DNA from: a virus
Strand: one strand, 5' to 3'
DNA: 39,930 nt
Virus record (IMG/VR): IMGVR_UViG_3300046680_000106
Coordinates: 1 to 39,930 of that record
In this document: positions 8,371 through 15,322 of the stretch, piece after piece
Layout: the number at the start of each line of letters is the position of its first letter
Numbering within the stretch: the stretch's first letter is position 1
Notes under the pieces: generated by a model
Seen by the model: the letters and a program-made list of their open reading frames with translations, nothing else
The model's database searches: none
Told to the model about the DNA's origin: nothing
Made by a program: the position numbers and the translations under genes

Positions 8371-8407
8371 GAGGGCCGCTTCCAGTACATCCGTGGAAGC
8401 GGCCCTC
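8371..8407 (+). terminator. perfect 14-bp hairpin, probable transcription terminator
   Basis: Arms 8371-8384 (GAGGGCCGCTTCCA) and 8394-8407 (TGGAAGCGGCCCTC) pair perfectly around a 9-nt loop, 8 nt after the stop of the repeat gene. No T-tract follows on the + strand, so it is not a textbook intrinsic terminator. It may act as an RNA-end stabiliser, a partial terminator or a processing site at an operon boundary. Confidence 0.6.
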
Positions 8408-8468
8408 ATACCCTCGGTCGTCACCTTGAGCTTGTCTTACATCAGGAACAAATCAGGTTCAAGCCCTA

Positions 8469-8681
8469 ATGCAGACTTTCAAAAGCGTTTTTGCCGAAGA
8501 ACTGAAGAAGCTCCTGCGCGAGCAGATCGAAGCTCAAAAGAACGACCTCGCATACGGCGCCAGCATGACGACCTTCGAAGCCTATCGCGAGGCGGTTGGC
8601 GTCATACGCGGCCTCAACAACGCCATCGACACCGTCGATGAGGCCGAGCAGAAGGCCAACGACCGCGAGCGCGGCCTCTAA
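8469..8681 (+). CDS. small helical hypothetical protein
   Basis: 70 residues, highly charged and predicted helical throughout. MQTFKSVFAEELKKLLREQIEAQKND is one amphipathic helix; a second runs through residues 35-68. No membrane segment, cysteines or recognisable family. The ribosome site is weak (AGG in CAGGTTCAAG, about 12 nt upstream). Placed between the 8371 hairpin and the 8689 palindromes, it may begin a new transcription unit that includes the co-chaperonin and scaffold genes. Confidence 0.55.
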   Translation: MQTFKSVFAEELKKLLREQIEAQKNDLAYGASMTTFEAYREAVGVIRGLNNAIDTVDEAEQKANDRERGL

Positions 8682-8687
8682 ATCCTA

Positions 8688-8718
8688 TTGTCAGCGCACT
8701 GACAGTGTGCGAGTAATT
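8688..8718 (+). promoter_or_regulatory. overlapping palindromes and possible promoter before groES-like gene
   Basis: Two mutually exclusive inverted repeats share bases: TGTCAG-CGCA-CTGACA (8689-8704) and CACTG-A-CAGTG (8697-8707). TTGTCA at 8688-8693 could be a -35 element, but the A/T-rich stretch about 17-19 bp downstream (GAGTAATT) is a poor -10. A dyad operator or a small RNA switch upstream of the 8739 start is possible. Only the symmetry is certain. Confidence 0.35.
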
Positions 8719-8738
8719 GCGTGTCACAGGAGACGCGC

Positions 8739-9125
8739 ATGGCCTTTGCCGAAATGCAACATGAACTGGAACCTCGCCTGAAGCTTCTGGATGAGCTTGG
8801 TGATCTGTCAGGGGTCGAACTTTTCCACAATCAGTTGCTGGTCGCGGTCTACATCAGGCCCGAAAAGACCAAGAGCGGCCTGTTCCTGGCCCAGCAGACC
8901 CTCAACGAGGATCGTTTCCAGTCCAAACTGGGCCTCGTCGTCAAGAAAGGCCCCCAGGCTTTCATCAGCGGCGGCGAATGGCAGTTCCCTGACATCGAAC
9001 TGCATGACTGGATCCTGTTTCGCCCCTCGGATGGCTGGAACATCACCGTCAGCGGCGTTCTGTGCCGCATCCTGACCGATACGGCTGTCAAGGGGCGCAT
9101 CAGCAGCCCCGATCTCATTTGGTGA
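8739..9125 (+). CDS. GroES-like (Cpn10) phage co-chaperonin
   Basis: 128 residues from ATG 8739, with AGGAGA at 8728-8733 and 5-nt spacing; an in-frame GTG at 8721 is a less likely start. It resembles divergent GroES/Cpn10. A beta strand (VELFHNQLLVAVYIRP, about residues 26-41) is followed by SGLFLAQQTL (46-55) in the position of the GroEL-binding mobile loop, whose usual Ile-Val-Leu triad is here Leu-Phe-Leu. Then come KLGLVVKKGP and a WILFRPSDGW barrel strand. The C-terminus (DTAVKGRISSPDLIW) is unlike host GroES. Cpn10 caps the GroEL chamber. A phage version beside scaffold and capsid genes suggests folding of the major capsid protein, as T4 gp31 does for gp23. Family call by motif only. 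Confidence 0.72.
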   Translation: MAFAEMQHELEPRLKLLDELGDLSGVELFHNQLLVAVYIRPEKTKSGLFLAQQTLNEDRFQSKLGLVVKKGPQAFISGGEWQFPDIELHDWILFRPSDGWNITVSGVLCRILTDTAVKGRISSPDLIW

Positions 9126-9130
9126 GCGAC

Positions 9131-9976
9131 ATGGCGAAAGATCCGAATAGCATCCCGGCCTTCGATCCGAACACCGATTGGGAGCATGGCGGCAAGGAAG
9201 AGCGCGATCCGCTGGTCGAACTGCGGGCGCAACTCGACCGCGAGCGCGCCGCGCGCATCGAGGCGGAACGCCGCGCCAACGAATACGCGACCACCGCACA
9301 CGGCGCGCAGGTCGAAGTGGCCGACAACGAGCTTAAACTGGTGATCAGCGCCATCGAGCGGGTCAAGGAGCACACCAACGCCCTGAAGGCCGCTTACGCT
9401 GAAGCGATGCGCAATGGCGATTTTGACAACGCCGCTGAATTTCAGTCGCAGCTTGGCGACAATTCGGCCCGCCTGCTGCAGCTTGAAAACGGCAAGGCGT
9501 CAATGGAGGCGCAGCCGGCGCCGGCGCCGCCGCAGCCGATCAAGACGATCATCGATCCCGTCGAGGAATTGGCGAGCCAGTTGACGGCGAAATCCGCCGC
9601 CTGGGTCCGCGCGCATCCGGAATGCGCCCGCGACAAGAAGCTTTACGCCAAGATGGTCGCCGCCCACAACATCACGGTCGCTCGCGACATCGATCCCGAC
9701 ACGGACGATTATTTTCGCTCGGTCGAGGCGCTCGTCTACGACAGGCCCGCAGGCCAAGATTTGGACACCGGCGCCGACGATCCGCAGGCCATGTCCGCCA
9801 AGGCGGCGCCGCAGCGTGAATCGGCCCCGCCGGCTGCGCCTGTCAGCCGTGGGTCGAGCGGCAGGAGCGCCGTGCTGACGCCGCTTGAGCGCGAATACGC
9901 CGAGATCTCTGGCATGTCCGAGCAGGAATACGCCAAGGCCAAAGAGGAAATGCGCAAAGCTGGGCGCATGCATTGA
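9131..9976 (+). CDS. probable capsid scaffolding protein
   Basis: 281 residues from ATG 9131, with GGTGAG about 4 nt upstream; GTG 9122, overlapping the previous stop, is the alternative. It is charged and mostly helical. Residues 25-125 form a coiled-coil-like region (LRAQLDRERAARIEAERRAN, then AIERVKEHTNALKAAYAEA). A Pro/Ala linker follows, then a folded-looking middle (residues 140-210: AWVRAHPECARDKKLYAKM), a second low-complexity linker, and a short C-terminal helix with a basic end (YAKAKEEMRKAGRMH). This layout fits scaffolds, which line the procapsid and bind coat protein through a basic C-terminal helix. Its place two genes before the decoration and capsid genes supports this. There is no direct family match. 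Confidence 0.65.
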   Translation: MAKDPNSIPAFDPNTDWEHGGKEERDPLVELRAQLDRERAARIEAERRANEYATTAHGAQVEVADNELKLVISAIERVKEHTNALKAAYAEAMRNGDFDNAAEFQSQLGDNSARLLQLENGKASMEAQPAPAPPQPIKTIIDPVEELASQLTAKSAAWVRAHPECARDKKLYAKMVAAHNITVARDIDPDTDDYFRSVEALVYDRPAGQDLDTGADDPQAMSAKAAPQRESAPPAAPVSRGSSGRSAVLTPLEREYAEISGMSEQEYAKAKEEMRKAGRMH

Positions 9977-9986
9977 GGAAAAGATA

Positions 9987-10568
9987 ATGGTCAACCGTCC
10001 GCCTCCGCAGCGTTTCACCACCCAAGAGCCGAGAGTTGAAGAGGCCATGCAGGCGCCTTCTTTCATTGAGCGCCCGCCGCTTCGCCAGCCGGTCGAAACC
10101 TCGATGGACCGCGCCGCCCGGCGCACCTTGGAATTGCGCGGCCACTTCACTAACGGCGTTCTCGACGAGGGCGCCGATGAATTTTACATCAACCCCGCGA
10201 TCATTCCGGAAGGGTGGTCATACGAGTGGAAGCTGTTCTCGATCCTCAACGAAGAGCAGTCGTCCTATCAGGTCACTCTGGCCCGCACGGGCTGGGAGCC
10301 GGTGCCGTCGGATCGACATCCCGAATTGATGCCTCGCGGCACTAAGGAAAAGACTGTAATGCGGCGCGGCATGCAGCTTATGGAGCGCCCGCTCGAAATC
10401 ACGCTGGAGGCCAAGCAGCTTGAGCGCGACAAGGCCCGCCGCCAGGTTCGCATCAAGGAAGAGCAGCTTACTGCGGCGCCTCCGGGCCAGTTTGGGCGCG
10501 ACAACAAGGGTGAACCCTTGACCCGTCTCGGCAAGACTTACGAGGCCATGCCGGTGCCAAATAATTGA
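9987..10568 (+). CDS. conserved phage head-region protein
   Basis: 193 residues from ATG 9987, with ribosome site GAGGAAAAG at 9975-9983. The centre reads IIPEGWSYEWKL, then YQVTLARTGWEPVPSDRHPELMP. The W-x-P-V-P-x-x-x-H/Y-P signature is, from memory, common in small phage proteins encoded next to capsid genes; their function is generally not assigned. The C-terminal third is a charged helix (EAKQLERDKARRQVRIKEEQL). A terminator hairpin begins at its stop codon, so it closes the operon that starts near 8469 or 8739. Confidence 0.65.
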   Translation: MVNRPPPQRFTTQEPRVEEAMQAPSFIERPPLRQPVETSMDRAARRTLELRGHFTNGVLDEGADEFYINPAIIPEGWSYEWKLFSILNEEQSSYQVTLARTGWEPVPSDRHPELMPRGTKEKTVMRRGMQLMERPLEITLEAKQLERDKARRQVRIKEEQLTAAPPGQFGRDNKGEPLTRLGKTYEAMPVPNN

Positions 10569-10593
10569 CGGCGCTTGACGGCGCCGTATTTTT
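10568..10593 (+). terminator. intrinsic terminator T1
   Basis: Arms ACGGCGC (10568-10574) and GCGCCGT (10581-10587) around a 6-nt loop are followed by ATTTTT. It starts at the last base of the preceding stop codon. It is the first of two tandem terminators whose 3' portions share the string CCGTATTTTT. Confidence 0.82.
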
Positions 10594-10597
10594 GGAT

Positions 10598-10612
10598 GTA
10601 CAAAACGTGTAC
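10598..10612. promoter_or_regulatory. 15-bp palindrome between tandem terminators
   Basis: GTACA (10598-10602) and TGTAC (10608-10612) form a perfect inverted repeat with a 5-bp centre. It sits between the two terminators upstream of the capsid operon. It could be a dimeric repressor site or an RNA hairpin. Function unknown. Confidence 0.3.
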
Positions 10613-10614
10613 TC

Positions 10615-10645
10615 GCTTCTCCCCGCTGTGAGAAGCCGTATTTTT
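10615..10645 (+). terminator. intrinsic terminator T2
   Basis: Arms GCTTCTC (10615-10621) and GAGAAGC (10630-10636) around an 8-nt loop are followed by CGTATTTTT. This second terminator lies about 60 nt before the decoration-protein start. The capsid operon therefore probably has its own promoter in 10646-10690, or relies on antitermination; I see no clear -35/-10 there. Confidence 0.82.
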
Positions 10646-10706
10646 CGGACCTCCCCTAGCCCCCGGTGTGGCATAGCAGGTCTTCCTTGAAAGAGGAGGG
10701 TGAGCT

Positions 10707-11315
10707 ATGGCCAATATCAATGCGCCTTTCGGGTTCCGGCAGGTCCAGGGTCTGGGCAGCGCCCCGACTTATGAGCACGTCGAAGTCGTCGTCAACTACA
10801 ACACCGGCGCCATCTACGAAGGCGACCCCGTGGTTCCGCTTGCTGACGGCACCGTCGGCCCCGCCACGCAGACCCTGGCCGTGCTGGCTTCCGGCATCGC
10901 CGGCATCTTCAAGGGCTGCAAATATCTTTCCGTTTCGCAGAAGCGCACCGTCTGGTCAAACTACTGGCCCGGCAGCGATGTCGCGTCTGGCAATTCGGTC
11001 ACCGCTCAGATCATCAATGATCCGAACGCCCATTTCATTGCGCAGTCCGACGCCACCGGCCTCGGTCTGGCCGATGTCAATGCGCTGATCGGCATCAACA
11101 TGGGCGTCCCGAATCCGGCCAACGGCTTCTCCGGAGCCTTCCTCGACACCACGACGCTCGGCACCGCGCTCGATCCGTTTATCATTGTGAGGATCCACCA
11201 GCAGCCCGCTGGCTCCCCCGGCACCTTCGTGCCGAGCGATGCGACGACCAAGCCCTATGACTGGGCCATCGTTCGCTTCAATAACGTCGTCACCCGTGGC
11301 CTCACCGGCATCTGA
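10707..11315 (+). CDS. head decoration-type structural protein
   Basis: 202 residues beginning MANINAPFGFRQVQGLGSAP, with the strong ribosome site GAGGAGGG. The pattern is APFGF at the start, YNTGAIYEGDPVVPLADGTV, GIFKGCKYLS, then TVWSNYWPGSD. It matches a protein commonly encoded directly before the major capsid protein in podovirus-like phages and usually described as a capsid decoration or minor head protein. It is beta-rich, without transmembrane segments or signal peptide. It would bind the outer capsid surface. The two upstream terminators make it the first gene of the capsid operon. The structural role is well supported by context; the exact role is not proven. Confidence 0.75.
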   Translation: MANINAPFGFRQVQGLGSAPTYEHVEVVVNYNTGAIYEGDPVVPLADGTVGPATQTLAVLASGIAGIFKGCKYLSVSQKRTVWSNYWPGSDVASGNSVTAQIINDPNAHFIAQSDATGLGLADVNALIGINMGVPNPANGFSGAFLDTTTLGTALDPFIIVRIHQQPAGSPGTFVPSDATTKPYDWAIVRFNNVVTRGLTGI

Positions 11316-11343
11316 TCCGGCCATCACAAAGGAGTAACCCGTC

Positions 11344-12258
11344 ATGGCCGTCAATCTTAGCGCCATCAAAGACCTTCTGCTCCCCGGCCTCCGTGGGATC
11401 GAGGGCAAGTACGAGATGATCCCGTCTCAGTACGACAAGATCTTTACCAAGCACAACTCAAAGATGGCGCTGGAGCGCACGGCTGAGATGCGCTACCTGG
11501 GCCTCGCCGCCCTCAAGACTGAAGGCGGGCAGACCCAGTTCGACAACGGCGCCGGCGAGCGTTACGTCTACAACCAGGAGCACGTCGAGATTGGCCTGGG
11601 ATATGCGATGACCCGCAAGGCCATCGACGACAACCTCTACAAGACCCAGTTCCATCCCTCCAACCTCGGCCTGATCGAATCCTTCCAGCAAACGAAGGAA
11701 ATCTACGGCGCCAACGTCCTGAATACGGCCCAGGCCTATAATCAGACAATCGGCGGCGACGGCAAGGCGCTCTGCGCGGTCGATCATCCCATCGACAGCG
11801 GCCTCGTCGGCAACACGCCGGCGGTGCAAGTCGATCTCGGTGAATCGACCCTGCTCAACGCCATGATCGGCGTCCGGACCAACTTCAAGGACCAGGCGGG
11901 TTTGAAAGTTTTCGCTCGCGCGCGGAAGCTTATCATCCCGCCGCAATTGGAACCGGTAGCAATTCGTCTTCTCAAGACAGAATTGCGGCCAGGCACGGCA
12001 GACAACGACGTCAATGCCATCCTCTCGACTTCGGGTGGACTGTCTGAAAGCTTCATGGTCAATGACTTCTTGACCTCGCCCTTCGCCTGGTTCCTTCTCA
12101 CAAATATCGATGGTCTTTCCTTCATGGAAAGAATAAAGTTCGAAACGGATATGCAAGTCGATTTTGTGACCGATAACCTGCTCGTGAAAGGTTACGAGCG
12201 GTATTCGTTCGGTTACTACAACTGGCGAGCAGTCTACGGCAACTTCCCGACCTCGTAA
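11344..12258 (+). CDS. major capsid protein
   Basis: 304 residues, ribosome site AAAGGAG. It resembles the Mu gpT-like/HK97-fold major head subunit group. Features are an N-terminal helix (IKDLLLPGLRGIEGKYE), then YDKIFTKHNSKMALERTAEMRYLGLAALK, and HVEIGLGYAMTRKAIDDNLY. The middle reads GKALCAVDHPIDSG, typical of gpT-like heads. Later come FARARKLIIPPQLEPVAIRLLK (the A-domain strand) and a C-terminal ESFMVNDFLTSPFAWFLLTNIDG with KGYERYSFGYYNWRAVYG. It forms the hexamers and pentamers of the capsid. Length is normal for the group and no protease gene is visible next to it. Gene order scaffold-decoration-capsid is as expected. Confidence 0.85.
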   Translation: MAVNLSAIKDLLLPGLRGIEGKYEMIPSQYDKIFTKHNSKMALERTAEMRYLGLAALKTEGGQTQFDNGAGERYVYNQEHVEIGLGYAMTRKAIDDNLYKTQFHPSNLGLIESFQQTKEIYGANVLNTAQAYNQTIGGDGKALCAVDHPIDSGLVGNTPAVQVDLGESTLLNAMIGVRTNFKDQAGLKVFARARKLIIPPQLEPVAIRLLKTELRPGTADNDVNAILSTSGGLSESFMVNDFLTSPFAWFLLTNIDGLSFMERIKFETDMQVDFVTDNLLVKGYERYSFGYYNWRAVYGNFPTS

Positions 12259-12282
12259 TACTGGCTCAGAAGGAGAAAGCAC

Positions 12283-12747
12283 ATGGGTGCGACACACTTC
12301 ACGGGGCCGGTTATCGTAGGCGACCCCGCTGTTTCTCAGGGTGAGCTTGAATTGTATCAAGACACCATGATTACGTTTGCGCAGACGCCTGCGTCTTCGA
12401 CGCTCAACTTCCCGCTCAACATTCCGGCTGGCTCCACCATCATGGGGTTTGAAGTCGCCTTGCTGACATCGTGGGTTGGCCCCGCCACGGCGGTGCTCAC
12501 TATCGGCACCGACACCACTACGAACAAGGCCTCGCTCGTCGGCGCGACCGATCTGAAGGCGGCGGCGCCGTTCCCGGCCATGACGCAGTCGGCGGCGAAC
12601 ATCGCCGCCCAGCGCGGATACACGCTGCTTGGCGTTCCCGCGCCAAATCCGTCGGCGCTCAACATCCAGATCGTCACGGGCGCGGGCGCTCCGAGTGCCG
12701 GCGCCGCGCTGGTGTCCGTCCACTACATCCAAAATCCGTCACCTTGA
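12283..12747 (+). CDS. small structural protein
   Basis: 154 residues, ribosome site AAGGAGA. Beta-rich and low in charge. Hydrophobic strands such as STIMGFEVALLTSW and TAVLTIGTDTTTNK alternate with Ala/Gly/Ser segments, and the end reads GAALVSVHYIQNP. This composition is usual for surface or head-tail-joining virion proteins. No specific family recognised. It lies directly between the major capsid gene and other small virion genes, so a head-associated role is likely. Confidence 0.7.
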   Translation: MGATHFTGPVIVGDPAVSQGELELYQDTMITFAQTPASSTLNFPLNIPAGSTIMGFEVALLTSWVGPATAVLTIGTDTTTNKASLVGATDLKAAAPFPAMTQSAANIAAQRGYTLLGVPAPNPSALNIQIVTGAGAPSAGAALVSVHYIQNPSP

Positions 12748-12757
12748 GGGGGCTTCG

Positions 12758-13000
12758 ATGGGCAAGTTTGAGAAGGGCAAGAAGCCTGCTTTCGGCGGCG
12801 GCAACGAGGATGTTAAGGAAGAGGCTGAAGAGAAGGGCGGCAAGAAAAAGCGTGTAGGCGGGCCGGTTGGCGCGTCTGCTCACTCGCACGGTGGTCGAGC
12901 GGCTCGCAAGAGCGGCGGCGCCTGCGAGAGCCACCTGTTCTCGTCAGCCGCTGCGGGTACGCATGCGCCTGGGCGGAAGCTGATGTCGAAGAAGGATTGA
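12758..13000 (+). CDS. small basic Gly/Lys-rich virion-type protein
   Basis: 80 residues from ATG 12758; upstream GAGGGGG is the ribosome site. The first half is very Lys/Glu/Gly-rich (MGKFEKGKKPAFGGGNEDV, then EEKGGKKKR). The second half has HSHGGRAARKSGGACESHLFS and ends in KKD. HGGRAARKSGGA nearly repeats HGGRVARKGGGA of the 6109-7389 protein, although the two share no other clear similarity. Probably disordered and cationic. Binding to DNA or to the capsid interior is a guess. An upstream in-frame extension overlaps the previous gene and is unlikely to be used. Confidence 0.68.
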   Translation: MGKFEKGKKPAFGGGNEDVKEEAEEKGGKKKRVGGPVGASAHSHGGRAARKSGGACESHLFSSAAAGTHAPGRKLMSKKD

Positions 13001-13004
13001 CGCC

Positions 13005-13670
13005 ATGCGGCCAGTCACCGTCTCCGCTGCGCCTCTGGCCGCCGCCAATACGACGGCTGTTTGCGCGTCACAAGTGCCGCCGGCGGCTCCCGGCGGCGCT
13101 CTGGTCCTGACTTCATATCCGGTCGTCCTTGACCAGGCGCGCCAGCTTGCTTTCACCTCGACCGGCAGCAATGTCGCCACCACATTCACGATCAACGGCA
13201 CCGACGCCTTTGGCGCCGCCCAGAGCGAAACTCTCGTCGGCGGCAATAACAGCACGGTCGTCACCACCAAAAACTACAAGACAGTCACCTCGATCACCAG
13301 TTCAGTGACGAGCGCGGGAAGTGTGATTGTCGGCACCAATTCCAGCCCGGCGATCACGTCCTCGGCGTGGGTGCGCTTCGACGATTCCGGCGATCCGGGG
13401 GTTGCGATCCAGATCAATTCGGCTGGGGCCACCAATATTTCGATCCAGCAGACCCTCGACGATCCCAACAGCCCGACCAATCCGGTTGCGCCCGCCAACG
13501 TGAGTTGGGCGCCGCATCCCGACGCCACTTTGGTCGCCGCCGCCATGGCCACTGGCGCGGTGTTGCAGGGCAACTACGCCTTCAAACCAGTCTTCGCGCG
13601 CCTCCTGCTCAACAGCGGCGCCGGAACGGCGACGGCAACTTTCTGTCAAGCTGGCGGGGCTGATTACTGA
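13005..13670 (+). CDS. virion structural protein
   Basis: 221 residues rich in Ala, Thr, Ser and Val, with almost no charge clusters. MRPVTVSAAPLAAANTT begins a run of strands such as LVLTSYPVVLDQARQLAFTS, TTFTINGTDAFG and VGGNNSTVVTTKNYKTVTS. The middle has AWVRFDDSGDPGVAIQINSA and ISIQQTLDDPN. The end is FARLLLNSGAGTATATFCQ. This all-beta, Thr/Ser-rich profile is that of a virion surface protein, and the family is a common unnamed phage structural one. Ribosome site AGGA lies 8 nt upstream. The stop shares one base with the next start (TGATG). Confidence 0.7.
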   Translation: MRPVTVSAAPLAAANTTAVCASQVPPAAPGGALVLTSYPVVLDQARQLAFTSTGSNVATTFTINGTDAFGAAQSETLVGGNNSTVVTTKNYKTVTSITSSVTSAGSVIVGTNSSPAITSSAWVRFDDSGDPGVAIQINSAGATNISIQQTLDDPNSPTNPVAPANVSWAPHPDATLVAAAMATGAVLQGNYAFKPVFARLLLNSGAGTATATFCQAGGADY

Positions 13671-14056
13671 TGCCTCCCCCCGGCCTATCAAACGGCCACA
13701 ACAAGCTGGCCTCCCATCCTGGACTAGCCAAGCCTGGAGGCCTCGGCGGCAGTATCGGTTTGGGGCCGCTCGACGCACCGCTGCTCCGCGATCAAACCCT
13801 GACCGTCAACCTTCCTGTTTCCATAGACGAGAAGATCGGCCAGGCGCGGAACTGGGGTGATATTGCCGACAAGTTCACCATCGTCTCGATTGAGCCGCCC
13901 GTCGCCGGCGGCTATTTCAGCATCAATAAAGCAGGCGAGCTTCACGTCACGCGCCTCGGCGTTTTGCACCTCCGCAGGCGCGAGTATCGCTTGACGGTCG
14001 AAGCTGATAATGTCGTCGGGTCAGGGCGCGCGGTCATCACGATCAAGGTGGTGTAG
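13670..14056 (+). CDS. small virion protein with Ig/cadherin-like C-terminus
   Basis: 128 residues. The first 45 are Gly/Pro/Leu-rich and probably extended. The rest looks like one immunoglobulin-like or cadherin-like beta sandwich: FTIVSIEPPVAGGYFSINK, AGELHVTRLGVL, EYRLTVEADNVVGSGRAVITI. The phrase Y-x-L-T-V-x-A-x-N before a final strand is typical of that fold. Ig-like domains are common decorations on phage capsids and tails, where they bind weakly to carbohydrates or stabilise the particle. The TGATG junction with the upstream gene suggests coupled expression. Fold call is by strand pattern only. Confidence 0.6.
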   Translation: MPPPGLSNGHNKLASHPGLAKPGGLGGSIGLGPLDAPLLRDQTLTVNLPVSIDEKIGQARNWGDIADKFTIVSIEPPVAGGYFSINKAGELHVTRLGVLHLRRREYRLTVEADNVVGSGRAVITIKVV

Positions 14057-14079
14057 CTGCCCCATCGTAGGGGGTTCGC

Positions 14080-14763
14080 ATGACTTACAGCGACAAGTTC
14101 AACTTCGCCCTGGGACTTAGCGACGTCACCCTCTATGCGTTCGGTCTGTGCGGCATCAGGCGCACCGCGATTCTCCAGGAGCATATGGCCGACGCCTATA
14201 TCGCGGCCAATCTCCTCCTGGCCGACTGGTCAACCAAGGGCGTTAATCTCTGGCAGGTTTCCCAGATCTCGATCATCCTGGGCCAGGATGTCGGGATCTA
14301 CGATGTGCCGAACGAGGCCATCGTCATGCTCGACACCTTCGTGACGGTCGATGGCAGGGATCGCATCATGATGCCGGTCAGCCGCACCGAATATGCGAGC
14401 TACCCCAACAAGAACCAGCAGGGCGTCCCAAGCGTGTTCTGGATGGACCGCCAGCTTCCAGGGCGCGGCGGCATTCACATCTGGCCGGTGCCGGATCGCG
14501 ACGGTTACGTCCTGACCTACCACTATCTGACGCAGTCGATGTCCTCGAATTTCACCAACGATCAGCAGCCTCCCGTCCCGCCAGAGTGGCTTTACGCCTT
14601 CGCTACCGGCCTGGCCGAGAAGCTGGCGATGTCCTGGGCGCCAGAGCGCCTGGCCTTTCTTTCGCCCATTGCCGAAAAGGCCTATGATACCGCCTCGCGC
14701 AGCGGCGTCGAAACCGCCCAGCAATACATCAGCCCGCAGATCGGCGGCTACTTCAGGAATTGA
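14080..14763 (+). CDS. head-tail connector/adaptor-like protein
   Basis: 227 residues, ribosome site AGGGGG. Residues 10-60 are helical (LGLSDVTLYAFGLCGIRRTA, then MADAYIAANLLLADWSTKGVNLW). Next come ILGQDVGIYDVPNEAIVMLD, RIMMPVSRTEYASYPNK and a beta section with GGIHIWPVPDRDGYVLTYHY. The C-terminal helices include WLYAFATGLAEKLAMSW. This is the layout of the short connector proteins that sit under the portal in podovirus-like particles (P22 gp4/T7 gp11 type). A second adaptor-type gene lies at 23368-24144, with which it shares general organisation, so one may be a ring at the portal and the other part of the tail. The precise role is inferred. Confidence 0.68.
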   Translation: MTYSDKFNFALGLSDVTLYAFGLCGIRRTAILQEHMADAYIAANLLLADWSTKGVNLWQVSQISIILGQDVGIYDVPNEAIVMLDTFVTVDGRDRIMMPVSRTEYASYPNKNQQGVPSVFWMDRQLPGRGGIHIWPVPDRDGYVLTYHYLTQSMSSNFTNDQQPPVPPEWLYAFATGLAEKLAMSWAPERLAFLSPIAEKAYDTASRSGVETAQQYISPQIGGYFRN

Positions 14764-14773
14764 GGAGTGAGCC

Positions 14774-15322
14774 GTGGGCTACGCATCGAAGCTCGGTCGA
14801 GCCAGGATCAATTCCCGCAATCCGCAGGCGGCGGCGATCTGCGACCGATGCGGCTTCGTCTATAATCACGTCGATCTTCAATTCCAGTTCGACTGGGCCG
14901 GCGCGACGACAGTCAACAAGCAGATCTTGGTCTGCAACAATTGCCTCGATACGCCACAGCAGCAGCTTCGCGCCATCGTCATTCCCGCCGATCCGATGCC
15001 GATCAGCAACCCGCGCCCGCAGGAATATCGCGTAGCGGAGGCGAACGTGCGCGTGACGACCAATCGCTACGTGCCAGACGGCAAGACCGGCATTCCGGTT
15101 CCGGATCTCAATCCGCCGCCCACGGCGAGCGGTCAGCCTACCCAGCCCGCAGGGACGACGCGCACCACGCAAGTTAACGACACCCGCGTCACCCAGCAAA
15201 CCGGCGCACCCAACGGCACTCTGAACCAGCAGCCCGGCACCGATCCGAATGCGCCTGGCAACGATGATCCGGGTCTGCCTTACCGCAACGTGGATGTTCC
15301 AAACACGGGGCCGCTCAAATAA
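14774..15322 (+). CDS. zinc-ribbon phage protein
   Basis: 182 residues from GTG 14774; GAGGAG just upstream supports this start. MGYASKLGRARINSRNPQAA is followed by CDRCGFVYNH and, about 30 residues on, CNNCLDTPQQQL. The two C-x-x-C knuckles should form a single zinc ribbon. A conserved-looking IVIPADPMPISNPRPQEYRV segment follows. The last 80 residues are Thr/Pro/Gln/Gly-rich, disordered and without repeats. From memory, proteins of this kind are common in phages of Rhizobiales, next to tail-fibre genes; their function is unknown. Zinc could stabilise a virion part rather than bind nucleic acid. Confidence 0.72.
   Translation: MGYASKLGRARINSRNPQAAAICDRCGFVYNHVDLQFQFDWAGATTVNKQILVCNNCLDTPQQQLRAIVIPADPMPISNPRPQEYRVAEANVRVTTNRYVPDGKTGIPVPDLNPPPTASGQPTQPAGTTRTTQVNDTRVTQQTGAPNGTLNQQPGTDPNAPGNDDPGLPYRNVDVPNTGPLK

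Noticed and set aside
8371-8407. Hairpin considered as an attachment site or IS end
   Set aside because: It is a single hairpin with no flanking target duplication, no transposase or integrase nearby, and it sits exactly at a gene end.
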